Shown here one piece after another: positions 1-5,007 of a DNA stretch of 31,168 bases. This DNA comes from a virus. The notes below the pieces were generated by a model. It was given only the letters and a program-made list of their open reading frames with translations. It had not been told where the DNA came from and did no database searches. Position numbers and translations under genes: made by a program. The DNA is taken from positions 1 to 31,168 of IMG/VR virus record IMGVR_UViG_3300046323_000573; one strand, given 5' to 3'. The number at the start of each line of letters is the position of its first letter. The first letter of the stretch is position 1.

Positions 1-96
1 GTAAGGCACTGCATCGGCTTGATTAATTTCATCAATCATTGAATTGATAGCGTCCACTTTTCTTTGTACTGCTATCGGGAATTTTTTTGTATTCAT
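1..96 (-). CDS. Hypothetical protein, N-terminal 32 residues (runs off the window)
   Basis: Leftward reading frame opening with ATG at 96 and still open at base 1, so only the first 32 residues are visible (starts MNTKKFPIAVQRK). The visible part is charged and helical-looking. No family is recognised. The start is supported by the element AACTCTCACA lying four bases upstream of the ATG, which also precedes the neighbouring gene at 377. It probably shares a transcript with that gene, because no separate promoter is visible in the 41 bases between them; instead there is a strong hairpin. Confidence 0.6.
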   Translation of the reverse strand, partial: MNTKKFPIAVQRKVDAINSMIDEINQADAVPY

Positions 97-100
97 TTTG

Positions 101-110
101 TGTGAGAGTT
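101..110 (-). promoter_or_regulatory. Leader element AACTCTCACA, copy 1
   Basis: Reading leftward, the ten bases AACTCTCACA sit four bases before the ATG at 96. The identical ten-mer occurs ten bases before the ATG at 377. It does not resemble a purine-rich Shine-Dalgarno sequence. It may be a translation or regulatory signal specific to this module; that role is inference. Confidence 0.4.
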
Positions 111-111
111 A

Positions 112-129
112 AACCCCCTTTCGGGGGTT
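112..129 (-). terminator. Perfect 7-bp hairpin with GAAA loop between two leftward genes
   Basis: On the leftward strand AACCCCC pairs perfectly with GGGGGTT around a GAAA tetraloop, eight bases after the stop of the gene at 138-377. Only three Ts follow, so it may be a partial terminator, an attenuator or an mRNA-stabilising hairpin rather than a full stop. Confidence 0.5.
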
Positions 130-137
130 GGTTAATG

Positions 138-377
138 TTATCCTTTGTAATTTGCTTCAATCCAATTGGTAAGCGTTTCTTTATTGGTTTGGTCTAATTC
201 CATAAACCAACGAAAGTAACCTTGTGTACCACTGCCTAAGCGTTCGGCATACATGTTGAACTTACTTCTTAAGTGGTTTGCCATGCTAGGCTCGGCTTTC
301 CAAACTTGCTCGATAAAATCGTGGTTGAAGTTGTGTCCGAAGTACATGAACTTGTTAATTGCTTCAAAATTTGTCAT
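138..377 (-). CDS. Hypothetical protein, 79 aa
   Basis: Complete leftward frame of 79 residues, ATG at 377. It is soluble and probably all-helical, rich in Phe, Trp, Asn and Glu, with no signal peptide or membrane segment. It ends with WIEANYKG after a segment LDQTNKETLTNWI that looks like a short helical bundle. I recognise no family. Codon choice includes several codons (CGC, GCC, CGA types) that are less frequent in the long leftward block beyond 1155, so this may be a distinct, perhaps early, gene module. It has its own upstream promoter candidate at 525-555, a leader of about 140 bases with hairpins, and the AACTCTCACA element just before its start. Confidence 0.6.
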   Translation of the reverse strand: MTNFEAINKFMYFGHNFNHDFIEQVWKAEPSMANHLRSKFNMYAERLGSGTQGYFRWFMELDQTNKETLTNWIEANYKG

Positions 378-387
378 AGTATATAAA

Positions 388-397
388 TGTGAGAGTT
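388..397 (-). promoter_or_regulatory. Leader element AACTCTCACA, copy 2
   Basis: Second exact copy of the ten-base leader element, ten bases upstream of the ATG at 377. Exact conservation in front of two unrelated genes within 300 bases argues that it is functional, though its role is unknown. Confidence 0.4.
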
Positions 398-399
398 AT

Positions 400-430
400 G
401 CGGTTGGTAATCGGCTCAACCGCTTAGCCG
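400..430 (-). promoter_or_regulatory. Two overlapping, mutually exclusive leader hairpins
   Basis: In the leftward leader, CGGCT (426-430) can pair with AGCCG (412-416), while GCGGTT (418-423) can pair with AACCGC (400-405). The two stems overlap, so only one can form at a time. The second stem ends immediately before the AACTCTCACA element, so the choice could affect translation of the 79-aa gene. The pairing is seen in sequence; the regulatory role is inference. Confidence 0.35.
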
Positions 431-524
431 TTTATGTTAGGTATTATTCAGTATTTCAAAGAAGTCGGCTCGTGGCTTAGTAGAGGCTACAACGTGCTTC
501 CAACGCTGGTTGCTTTCAACACTA

Positions 525-555
525 CAAATGTAGTAATTAATTTGATATAAACAAG
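525..555 (-). promoter_or_regulatory. Candidate Bacteroidota-type promoter for the 138-377 gene
   Basis: On the leftward strand a TACATTTG (TAnnTTTG) box at 532-525 lies 19 bases after CTTG (555-552), an imperfect -33 TTTG. Transcription would begin near 518 and give a leader of about 140 bases before the ATG at 377. Confidence 0.45.
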
Positions 556-1116
556 CGTTTATGTAAAAAAGTTTCAATTATTTTTATAGCCCAATGTTTT
601 CGGGGCTTCACAAAGAAACTGCCTACTAAACTTAAAATAAGGCTCTATATTGAACGATTATAATGCTTATGGTACTCTACTATTAAAAACAATAGTTCTT
701 TCAATACAAGCAAAATCCCAGTAAATACGTACCTCTGTTATTGCTATCACATACGCAAGTAAATACATAAAAACTTATTAACAATTATAGTAGTTTATAA
801 CTAGTCTAGATAAGACAAGAAAAGGACAAGCCTACAAGCATACTACTACATACACACTATAAGCTAAGACTATAACACTACACACTACTATAAGTAAATA
901 GTATAAAAATAACTTTGAAAAGTCAAAACTCTTTTAAGGCTATTTCCTGAACTATCGGACATCAATATAAAAATAGGGGGGGTGGGGTAAAATCCCCAAA
1001 ATTTTGGCGGGCTTATAGCTATGGTGGTTAGGGTATCCCCCACATACGGTCAAAAAATACCCTCCCTAAAAATACAACCCTACTAGATTACTAGGATAAA
1101 GAGGGGGGGGGGTACC
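541..1116. other. Gene-free, AT-rich region with short palindromes and G-runs
   Basis: No reading frame on either strand looks coding. The part from about 660 to 905 is rich in ACTATA/TACTA-like words and short palindromes, for example ACTATT...AATAGT near 679-696 and ACTAT...ATAGT near 890. The part from about 975 to 1112 carries a G7TG4 run with GGGGTAAAATCCCC, an inverted pair GGGTAT...ATACCC, a palindrome CCTACTAGATTACTAGG and a run of ten G. It lies downstream of the terminator of the long leftward block. It could be a replication or transcription boundary, but nothing identifies it. Confidence 0.4.
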
Positions 1117-1147
1117 AAAACAAAAACCCCTCCGTATTAGGGAAGGG
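1117..1147 (-). terminator. Intrinsic terminator closing the leftward block
   Basis: Eight bases past the glycosyltransferase stop, the leftward strand has CCCTTCC pairing with GGAGGGG (7 bp, one G-T wobble) around CTAATAC, followed by TTTTTGTTTT. This is a good Rho-independent terminator for the genes starting at 9023 or further upstream. Confidence 0.75.
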
Positions 1148-1154
1148 TCTATAG

Positions 1155-1934
1155 TTAGTAATTGAATACTGTACGTTCGGGCCAAGCTCTCTGGTAATGT
1201 TTATTGTCTGGTTTGTATAGTATCTCTACATGGAAACCTAGTTTTTTAACTATCACAGGCTTTTCATTTTCATCTAGGATTAATGGATTGTAATTTGGAT
1301 TGAATAAGATCCTAGTCTTATTGTGGATCCCTGGTAAGATTTTTGTATTATAGGGGGCATTGTGATACTCGCTTGCTCTGAATGCTTCACCTAGTACAAC
1401 TGGTCCTGTTATGTCTAATGGTCCAGTACAATAGTCTCTAGTCAATATGTTACCTCTAGATATTGCAATTGCATTGTTAACTACTTTGTCTTTAGGCTTT
1501 ACCATCATAATTGCATTGTATAATTCCGTATCTGTAAAGGTAGCTGGGTGGTCTAGGCAAAATACTCTATCCATCCCCTGTATGATCTCATCAAATGGGA
1601 CCCAGGATACTTGTGTAAAGTCGCCCCAAATTCCACCGTAGTTATACAAGAGCAGGTATCTAAAAAGATCAGATTTGTACGCTGTGGGTATCAAGATGTT
1701 GTATGCTTCTAAATAATCTTCTCCCCATTCGTCTTTTATGAACTGCTCACAATCTGCGTCATCAAAATAAAACAGCTCGTAATCAGGGTTTTTGTCTATG
1801 ATTGACTCTTTGTAGATTTGTTTTATGATTTCAGGTAGATCTTCTAGACTCATTGAGCCTGATCTGTATACCCACTTAGGGATACCCTCTCCTTCCCAAA
1901 TTCTACCTTTCAAGTCTTTGTAAGTTTTTATCAT
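1155..1934 (-). CDS. Capsular-polysaccharide-type glycosyltransferase
   Basis: 259 residues, cytoplasmic, no signal peptide. Near the N-terminus is IPKWVYRSG (18-26), the usual opening strand of OCH1/GT32 and Caps_synth-type glycosyltransferases (family knowledge). Then come AYKSDLFRYLLLYNYGGIW (85-103), matching the A..SD..R...L...GG(I/V)W signature, and GDFT (104-107), which occupies the metal/nucleotide-sugar position. Caps_synth proteins often have D-x-T where GT32 enzymes have DxD, so the site need not be broken. It likely transfers a sugar to a glycan or to phage or host surface material; donor and acceptor are unknown. Its start overlaps the end of the FkbM-like methyltransferase gene by four bases (ATGA), indicating translational coupling and a shared glycan role. 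It is the last gene of the block, followed by a terminator. Confidence 0.75.
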   Translation of the reverse strand: MIKTYKDLKGRIWEGEGIPKWVYRSGSMSLEDLPEIIKQIYKESIIDKNPDYELFYFDDADCEQFIKDEWGEDYLEAYNILIPTAYKSDLFRYLLLYNYGGIWGDFTQVSWVPFDEIIQGMDRVFCLDHPATFTDTELYNAIMMVKPKDKVVNNAIAISRGNILTRDYCTGPLDITGPVVLGEAFRASEYHNAPYNTKILPGIHNKTRILFNPNYNPLILDENEKPVIVKKLGFHVEILYKPDNKHYQRAWPERTVFNY

Positions 1935-2626
1935 TGTATAAATTTTAAGTCTATGTCAGAAAGGTATTTATTATTAGGGCTGTCTAGTTCTGTTGGGAAA
2001 GCCTCGTTGCTAAGAGTAGCTTCTTTGACTATCGCCTTCGAAATAAATGTAAGCTCTAGTACCATCGGAAAATCTATATCTTTATACCTAAAAACCCGTG
2101 AACAGTTATTCCCGTGTATGTGGCAAATATAGAAGTGTTTGTTTAATTCTTTGATATGGTGGATAAACCTATCTCTGACAAAGTCGTTTTCTAAGCTGTG
2201 TACCTCTAGTACAATACCTGTGGTGATGTTGGCGAGCTCTTCTATGTTAGTGTTTGCTAACCATTCGTACTCACAACCCTCTACATCCACCTTGAGCAGT
2301 GCTCTTCCGGATATGCCAAGTTCTTTATAGTGGTTCACAAAGTTGTCTGTCTCCTCTTGAGGGGTTCCAGAAATTCCTTTTTTATACCAAGTAAAAAGAT
2401 CAGGATGCTTTGTATCAACACCGTCTATTGTGTGATCATACCCGTATACTTTCTTGTTAGTAAGCTCGATGTAATGTTCATCAAACGTAATGTCTTCAGC
2501 TATACCGTAACTAAACAAACATTCGCTGTCTTCTAACATTTGTAATGGGAGCACGTAGCCCCCATCATTTTCACTTCCAACTCGTATCTTATCGCCTACG
2601 TTGTATACTCTTAATTGATCTATCAT
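1931..2626 (-). CDS. FkbM-like SAM-dependent methyltransferase
   Basis: 231 residues. The stretch LLKVDVEGCEYEWL (110-123) is the hallmark strand and acidic motif of FkbM/Methyltransf_21 proteins. SYGIAEDITFD (39-49) fits the glycine/acidic SAM-binding region, and IVLEVHSLE continues the Rossmann-like core. FkbM proteins methylate hydroxyls on sugars or small molecules (established for the family); in phages they commonly sit beside glycosyltransferases. The gene overlaps the downstream glycosyltransferase by four bases and starts two bases after the stop of the preceding coiled-coil gene. I infer a two-enzyme pathway decorating a glycan or phage component. The exact substrate cannot be read from sequence. 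Confidence 0.7.
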   Translation of the reverse strand: MIDQLRVYNVGDKIRVGSENDGGYVLPLQMLEDSECLFSYGIAEDITFDEHYIELTNKKVYGYDHTIDGVDTKHPDLFTWYKKGISGTPQEETDNFVNHYKELGISGRALLKVDVEGCEYEWLANTNIEELANITTGIVLEVHSLENDFVRDRFIHHIKELNKHFYICHIHGNNCSRVFRYKDIDFPMVLELTFISKAIVKEATLSNEAFPTELDSPNNKYLSDIDLKFIQ

Positions 2627-2628
2627 TT

Positions 2629-2862
2629 CTAGCTCAACAGTTTCTTGAAGTTTTTCAACAAGTTTTGAGTAAGTTTATTTTCTCCCTCAATGTGGTCTTG
2701 TTCATCTTTCAAGGCATTGATTTGATCCTCTAATTCTCTAGAGTAGTTTTCTTGCTCTTGTGCTAATTTATTTAAGTCTTCTTCTACTTTCAAGAAAGAG
2801 CTCAAAATGTCTACCCTTTTTTTAGATAGATCGACTGCGTTGGTTTTTGTTGTCCAAAACAT
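2629..2862 (-). CDS. Small coiled-coil protein, 77 aa
   Basis: Unrecognised. From about residue 12 to the end it is a continuous amphipathic helix with heptad-like Leu/Ile/Phe spacing (VDILSSFLKVEEDLNKLA, then LEDQINALKDEQ, then LLKNFKKLL), so an elongated dimeric coiled coil is likely. There is no membrane segment. It sits in a tight operon between the Acb2/Tad1-like gene (four-base gap) and the methyltransferase gene (two-base gap). Function unknown. Confidence 0.65.
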   Translation of the reverse strand: MFWTTKTNAVDLSKKRVDILSSFLKVEEDLNKLAQEQENYSRELEDQINALKDEQDHIEGENKLTQNLLKNFKKLLS

Positions 2863-2866
2863 ACTG

Positions 2867-3145
2867 TTATAGTTTAAAGGTTAATGCTTTTACAATTGTC
2901 ATTTGTGCTGATAAGATATCTTCGAAAGCTTTGTTTCTGATCAAGGCTAAGATCTCTTGTTTGATATGAGGTAACTCATGCTCTTTGTCGTCTGTATCAA
3001 AGTCTTCATAGACAATGTCAGCTAACTCTGCACATAGTTCTTTTACTCTGTCTACTTTGGTGTTTCTGCTTGGGTTAAAGCTAAGCCCAACTAGTGTTTG
3101 TCCTACTGACAACTCTTTTACTTCTTTTTCTTGGTATTGGTCCAT
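2867..3145 (-). CDS. Acb2/Tad1-like hairpin-domain protein, candidate anti-CBASS sponge
   Basis: 92 residues, two to three helices. The pattern VGQTLVGLSFNPSRNTKVD (14-32), then a helix with KELCAELADIV, a charged linker, and a final helix with AQMTIVKALTF (81-91) closely matches what I remember of small phage proteins now annotated as Acb2/Tad1 hairpin-domain proteins (T4 Vs.4 type). Members bind cyclic di- and trinucleotides and blunt CBASS and related signalling defences (family knowledge). The call here rests on pattern recall, not a search. The gene starts 28 bases inside the end of the ClpP-like gene. The absence of a later Met forces this start. The context is a host-takeover cluster, which fits counter-defence. 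Confidence 0.55.
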   Translation of the reverse strand: MDQYQEKEVKELSVGQTLVGLSFNPSRNTKVDRVKELCAELADIVYEDFDTDDKEHELPHIKQEILALIRNKAFEDILSAQMTIVKALTFKL

Positions 3146-3636
3146 TTTTTATTTATGTTTAATCTGTTAAAATCTTTTCTGTAGAGTACTACGTCTTTTC
3201 CTTCTTTGTATTCCTTAATCTCGGATTTTGTAAGCCCTAGATCTAAGAATTTTTTGGCCATCAGCTCGTTATCGTTATCCAACTGTTCTAGTAGGATTGG
3301 TATCGAGACAAACTGCTGTCTTCTTGTGTAGACTTGTCGATCTGTTTTGTGAAATAAGATACAGTCTAGGCTTTCTGTCAGTATAATTTTTCCCTGGTAA
3401 TCTGTCAATAGGAATGTGCCGGCCGACATAATAACGTCTGTAAGATAAATGTCAATGTCGTCTTTTCTAGTGTTCAGATAGTGTATAAGTACTCTTACTT
3501 CAGCTATTTCTCCTCCCTCTGTGGTAAAAAATAAATCTATCTTTTCGTGTAGGGCCAAGATATCTATCAGCTCTTGTACCGATTCCCAATCTATTGGGTT
3601 ATCAAAGTGATATACGTATCTTTTACTATCCTCCAT
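3118..3636 (-). CDS. ClpP-like serine peptidase
   Basis: 172 residues. It has the ClpP/crotonase-like pattern: FFTTEGGEIAEVRVLIHYL (36-54) corresponds to the ClpP SPGG oxyanion segment, VIMSAGTFLL (68-77) holds the probable nucleophile Ser71, and ILFHKTD (93-99) holds the probable His96. The tail ELMAKKFLDLGLTKSEIKE and GKDVVLYRKDF resembles the ClpP handle and C-terminal part. The usual PGG is replaced by EGG. It is cytoplasmic and could be a stand-alone protease, a partner of host Clp ATPases, or a prohead-type protease. Its position far from the capsid genes favours host takeover or protein turnover. It overlaps thioredoxin by 11 bases upstream and the Acb2-like gene by 28 bases downstream. 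The very basic Lys-rich tail (KKWTNTKKKK) lies in the overlap. Confidence 0.7.
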   Translation of the reverse strand: MEDSKRYVYHFDNPIDWESVQELIDILALHEKIDLFFTTEGGEIAEVRVLIHYLNTRKDDIDIYLTDVIMSAGTFLLTDYQGKIILTESLDCILFHKTDRQVYTRRQQFVSIPILLEQLDNDNELMAKKFLDLGLTKSEIKEYKEGKDVVLYRKDFNRLNINKKWTNTKKKK

Positions 3637-3877
3637 TTTCTAAGTCGTTTACTTTTTGTAAGTAACCATCTCTTGTAATAAGTCCGGAGTGTCTGTCAAC
3701 TTCTACACCGTCTTTTAGGAAGACTAATGTTGGTACATTTCTGATCTTATACTTTACTGCCAATCCCTCTTCATCTTGGTCCAAATCTACTTCTTGTAGG
3801 TTTAATCCCTCTAACTGCTTCGATACTACTGAACACGGTCCGCACCATGTTGCATAAAATTTTAATGTTGTTACCAT
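3626..3877 (-). CDS. Thioredoxin-like protein
   Basis: 83 residues, shorter than the usual 105-110 because the first strand and helix are missing. The active site WCGPC is at 11-15 and the cis-proline segment NVPTLVFLKDG follows (Pro49), so redox chemistry should be intact. It is a cytoplasmic disulfide reductase. Possible jobs are electron supply for ribonucleotide reduction or service to Cys-containing phage proteins; the sequence does not decide. The ATG at 3877 overlaps the upstream stop by one base (TAATG), so translation is coupled. Confidence 0.85.
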   Translation of the reverse strand: MVTTLKFYATWCGPCSVVSKQLEGLNLQEVDLDQDEEGLAVKYKIRNVPTLVFLKDGVEVDRHSGLITRDGYLQKVNDLENGG

Positions 3878-4149
3878 TATCCTACTATTTTTAAAAATTG
3901 ACCTGTCTTATCAAACAGGAGTGTTAAATCAAACTTCTTATCTAGGTGTGTTAATATGGGCCTTAAGTCCCTCTCTTCTCTGTGTTCTACAAATCCTCCG
4001 GGAACTGGTATCTTTTCTATTCTATAATAGAAATTATCAAAGAAGTCCTGAGGAGTCGCTTTCCCACCCTCTTCTATAAAATACTTATAGAACCAATTAA
4101 CATCTATGTTTCCAGAGTTTCTCATCTGGATGTACTGTTGTTTTATCAT
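3877..4149 (-). CDS. Hypothetical protein, 90 aa
   Basis: I place the start at ATG 4149 (MIKQQYIQMRNSGN). A longer frame exists back to 4266, but it would be read through the tRNA-Cys gene, so it is not coding there. The protein is soluble, mixed alpha/beta and rich in aromatic residues (NVDWFYKYF-like and FFDNFYYRI segments), ending FDKTGQFLKIVG. I recognise no family. It begins 15 bases after the tRNA-Cys 3' end and runs straight into thioredoxin with a one-base overlap. Confidence 0.6.
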   Translation of the reverse strand: MIKQQYIQMRNSGNIDVNWFYKYFIEEGGKATPQDFFDNFYYRIEKIPVPGGFVEHREERDLRPILTHLDKKFDLTLLFDKTGQFLKIVG

Positions 4150-4163
4150 CTTACTTTCTTTAG

Positions 4164-4237
4164 ACTTGCTGGAGGGATTCGAACCCACGACTTTTAGTTT
4201 TGCAGACTTCTTCTTTGGACCACTCAGACACAGCAAG
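4164..4237 (-). tRNA. tRNA-Cys (anticodon GCA)
   Basis: Leftward tRNA with a perfect 7-bp acceptor stem (CTTGCTG/CAGCAAG), discriminator U (typical for Cys), D-loop with AGTGG, anticodon loop CTGCAAA giving anticodon GCA, and T-loop TTCGAAT. The anticodon stem has only three firm pairs and the T-stem has a T-T mismatch, so it is somewhat degenerate. No CCA is encoded. It is embedded in a protein-coding operon and must be excised by RNase P and RNase Z-type processing. Confidence 0.8.
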
Positions 4238-4242
4238 ATTAG

Positions 4243-4312
4243 TAGCGTAGCGTGGACTCGAACCACCCCTCTGGCTTATGAGACCAGAATGCAACCTTTA
4301 CACTTTAACGCT
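4243..4312 (-). tRNA. tRNA-Met-like (anticodon CAT)
   Basis: Leftward tRNA with anticodon stem CTGGT/GCCAG, loop CTCATAA (anticodon CAT) and T-loop TTCGAGT with GTGG/CCAC. The acceptor stem shows five firm pairs (AGCGT/ACGCT) and a likely A discriminator. The D-arm is weak (GTGT/GCAT with wobbles), giving a short 70-base gene. The 5' boundary could be one or two bases further out. CAT could read Met, or Ile if C34 is modified. It lies five bases upstream of tRNA-Cys. Confidence 0.65.
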
Positions 4313-4318
4313 ATATTT

Positions 4319-4377
4319 GGGGGCTGTCCAGGCTCAGTTCTGTCTTTCGACCTGTCAAACAATATTACCCTGCCCCC
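4319..4377 (-). ncRNA. Unclassified hairpin RNA next to the tRNA pair
   Basis: About 59 bases closed by GGGGGC (4377-4372) pairing with GCCCCC (4324-4319). Inside is a small GTC-GAAA-GAC hairpin and possible AGG/CCT pairing. It sits between the stop of the 117-aa gene and tRNA-Met, six bases before the latter. It has no T-loop and no anticodon arm, so it is not a normal tRNA. It could be a small stable RNA, a processing element or a weak terminator; on the plus strand it is followed by a T-run. Confidence 0.4.
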
Positions 4378-4384
4378 GATTTTT

Positions 4385-4738
4385 TTAGTAATTTAGATTT
4401 ACAGTGTATATCTCTTTTACTACAACTTCTTTTGGATTAAAGTTATCTTCTAACTCTTTTGCTGCTAAGAGGTCGATAGATACTCCATCAATCTTTTCTG
4501 CCCAAAACTCTTTTACAAATTCTGAAGAGATGATATTGTTATCTTCGTCTCTCTTCACTTTAAAAATTCCAATTTTTACTTGCATGTGTGCTTTTTTACT
4601 TGTTAAACAAATACTTGGTAAATTAGAAATATAGCTAGTTCCGTTACTAATTGTACCACTTAGTCCTAATCCTGGTGTTGGGATATTACCCAAATAGGGA
4701 TTACTTGTTAATGTTAAATTACTATTAATAGTCTCCAT
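4385..4738 (-). CDS. Hypothetical protein, 117 aa
   Basis: Two parts are visible: residues 1-45 are polar and low-complexity (Asn, Ser, Thr, Gly, Pro), and 50-117 form a compact beta-rich domain (MQVKIGIFKVKRDEDNN, then FWAEKIDGVSIDLL, then KEVVVKEIYTVNLNY). No family recognised. ATG 4738 is taken as the start, but Met52 could also open the folded part. It follows groES by seven bases, so it belongs to the chaperonin operon and may be related to capsid folding or assembly; that link is only positional. Confidence 0.6.
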   Translation of the reverse strand: METINSNLTLTSNPYLGNIPTPGLGLSGTISNGTSYISNLPSICLTSKKAHMQVKIGIFKVKRDEDNNIISSEFVKEFWAEKIDGVSIDLLAAKELEDNFNPKEVVVKEIYTVNLNY

Positions 4739-4745
4739 ATCTCTT

Positions 4746-5003
4746 CTATATCATTAATAGGTTAGTCTGATGAGTCAGTACAACTTTGTATTCGTCTGTC
4801 TCTTCTATTTGCTCTGCAATAACACCGTTGAACAAAACTTCTGATCCGATGTTATTAAGGATAATCTCCTTACAGTCTGTTGCAGCATCAATCAAAAATA
4901 CTTTTGGCTTTTCTTGATCGATACCGAACAAATCTTTTTTCTCTTCTAAGTTTTCTACTTTTAGTAGAACTCTTTCAAATAATGGCTTCATACTTGGCTT
5001 CAT
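4746..5003 (-). CDS. groES: GroES-like co-chaperonin
   Basis: 85 residues from ATG 5003, four bases after the groEL stop. A GTG at 5021 in frame would overlap groEL and is less likely. The opening MKPLFERVLLKV matches the GroES first strand (RPLxDRVxVK), GSEVLFN matches the GDIVIFN strand, and VVLTHQTNLLMI matches the final strand with ExDILAI. The mobile-loop region (about EKKDLFGIDQEKPK) is short and divergent, which is the part that contacts GroEL. It would cap the phage GroEL or the host chaperonin, as T4 gp31 does for E. coli GroEL (established). Gene order is groEL first and groES second, the reverse of most bacterial operons. Confidence 0.8.
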   Translation of the reverse strand: MKPSMKPLFERVLLKVENLEEKKDLFGIDQEKPKVFLIDAATDCKEIILNNIGSEVLFNGVIAEQIEETDEYKVVLTHQTNLLMI

Positions 5004-5007
5004 AGCG

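Noticed and set aside
100-104. Degenerate DXD interpreted as a broken glycosyltransferase (residues 104-107 of the protein at 1155-1934)
   Set aside because: D-x-T at this place is usual in the capsular-polysaccharide-synthesis type, so the gene need not be inactive.
4319-4377. Third tRNA
   Set aside because: No T-loop TTCrAnY, no anticodon arm and only 59 bases.
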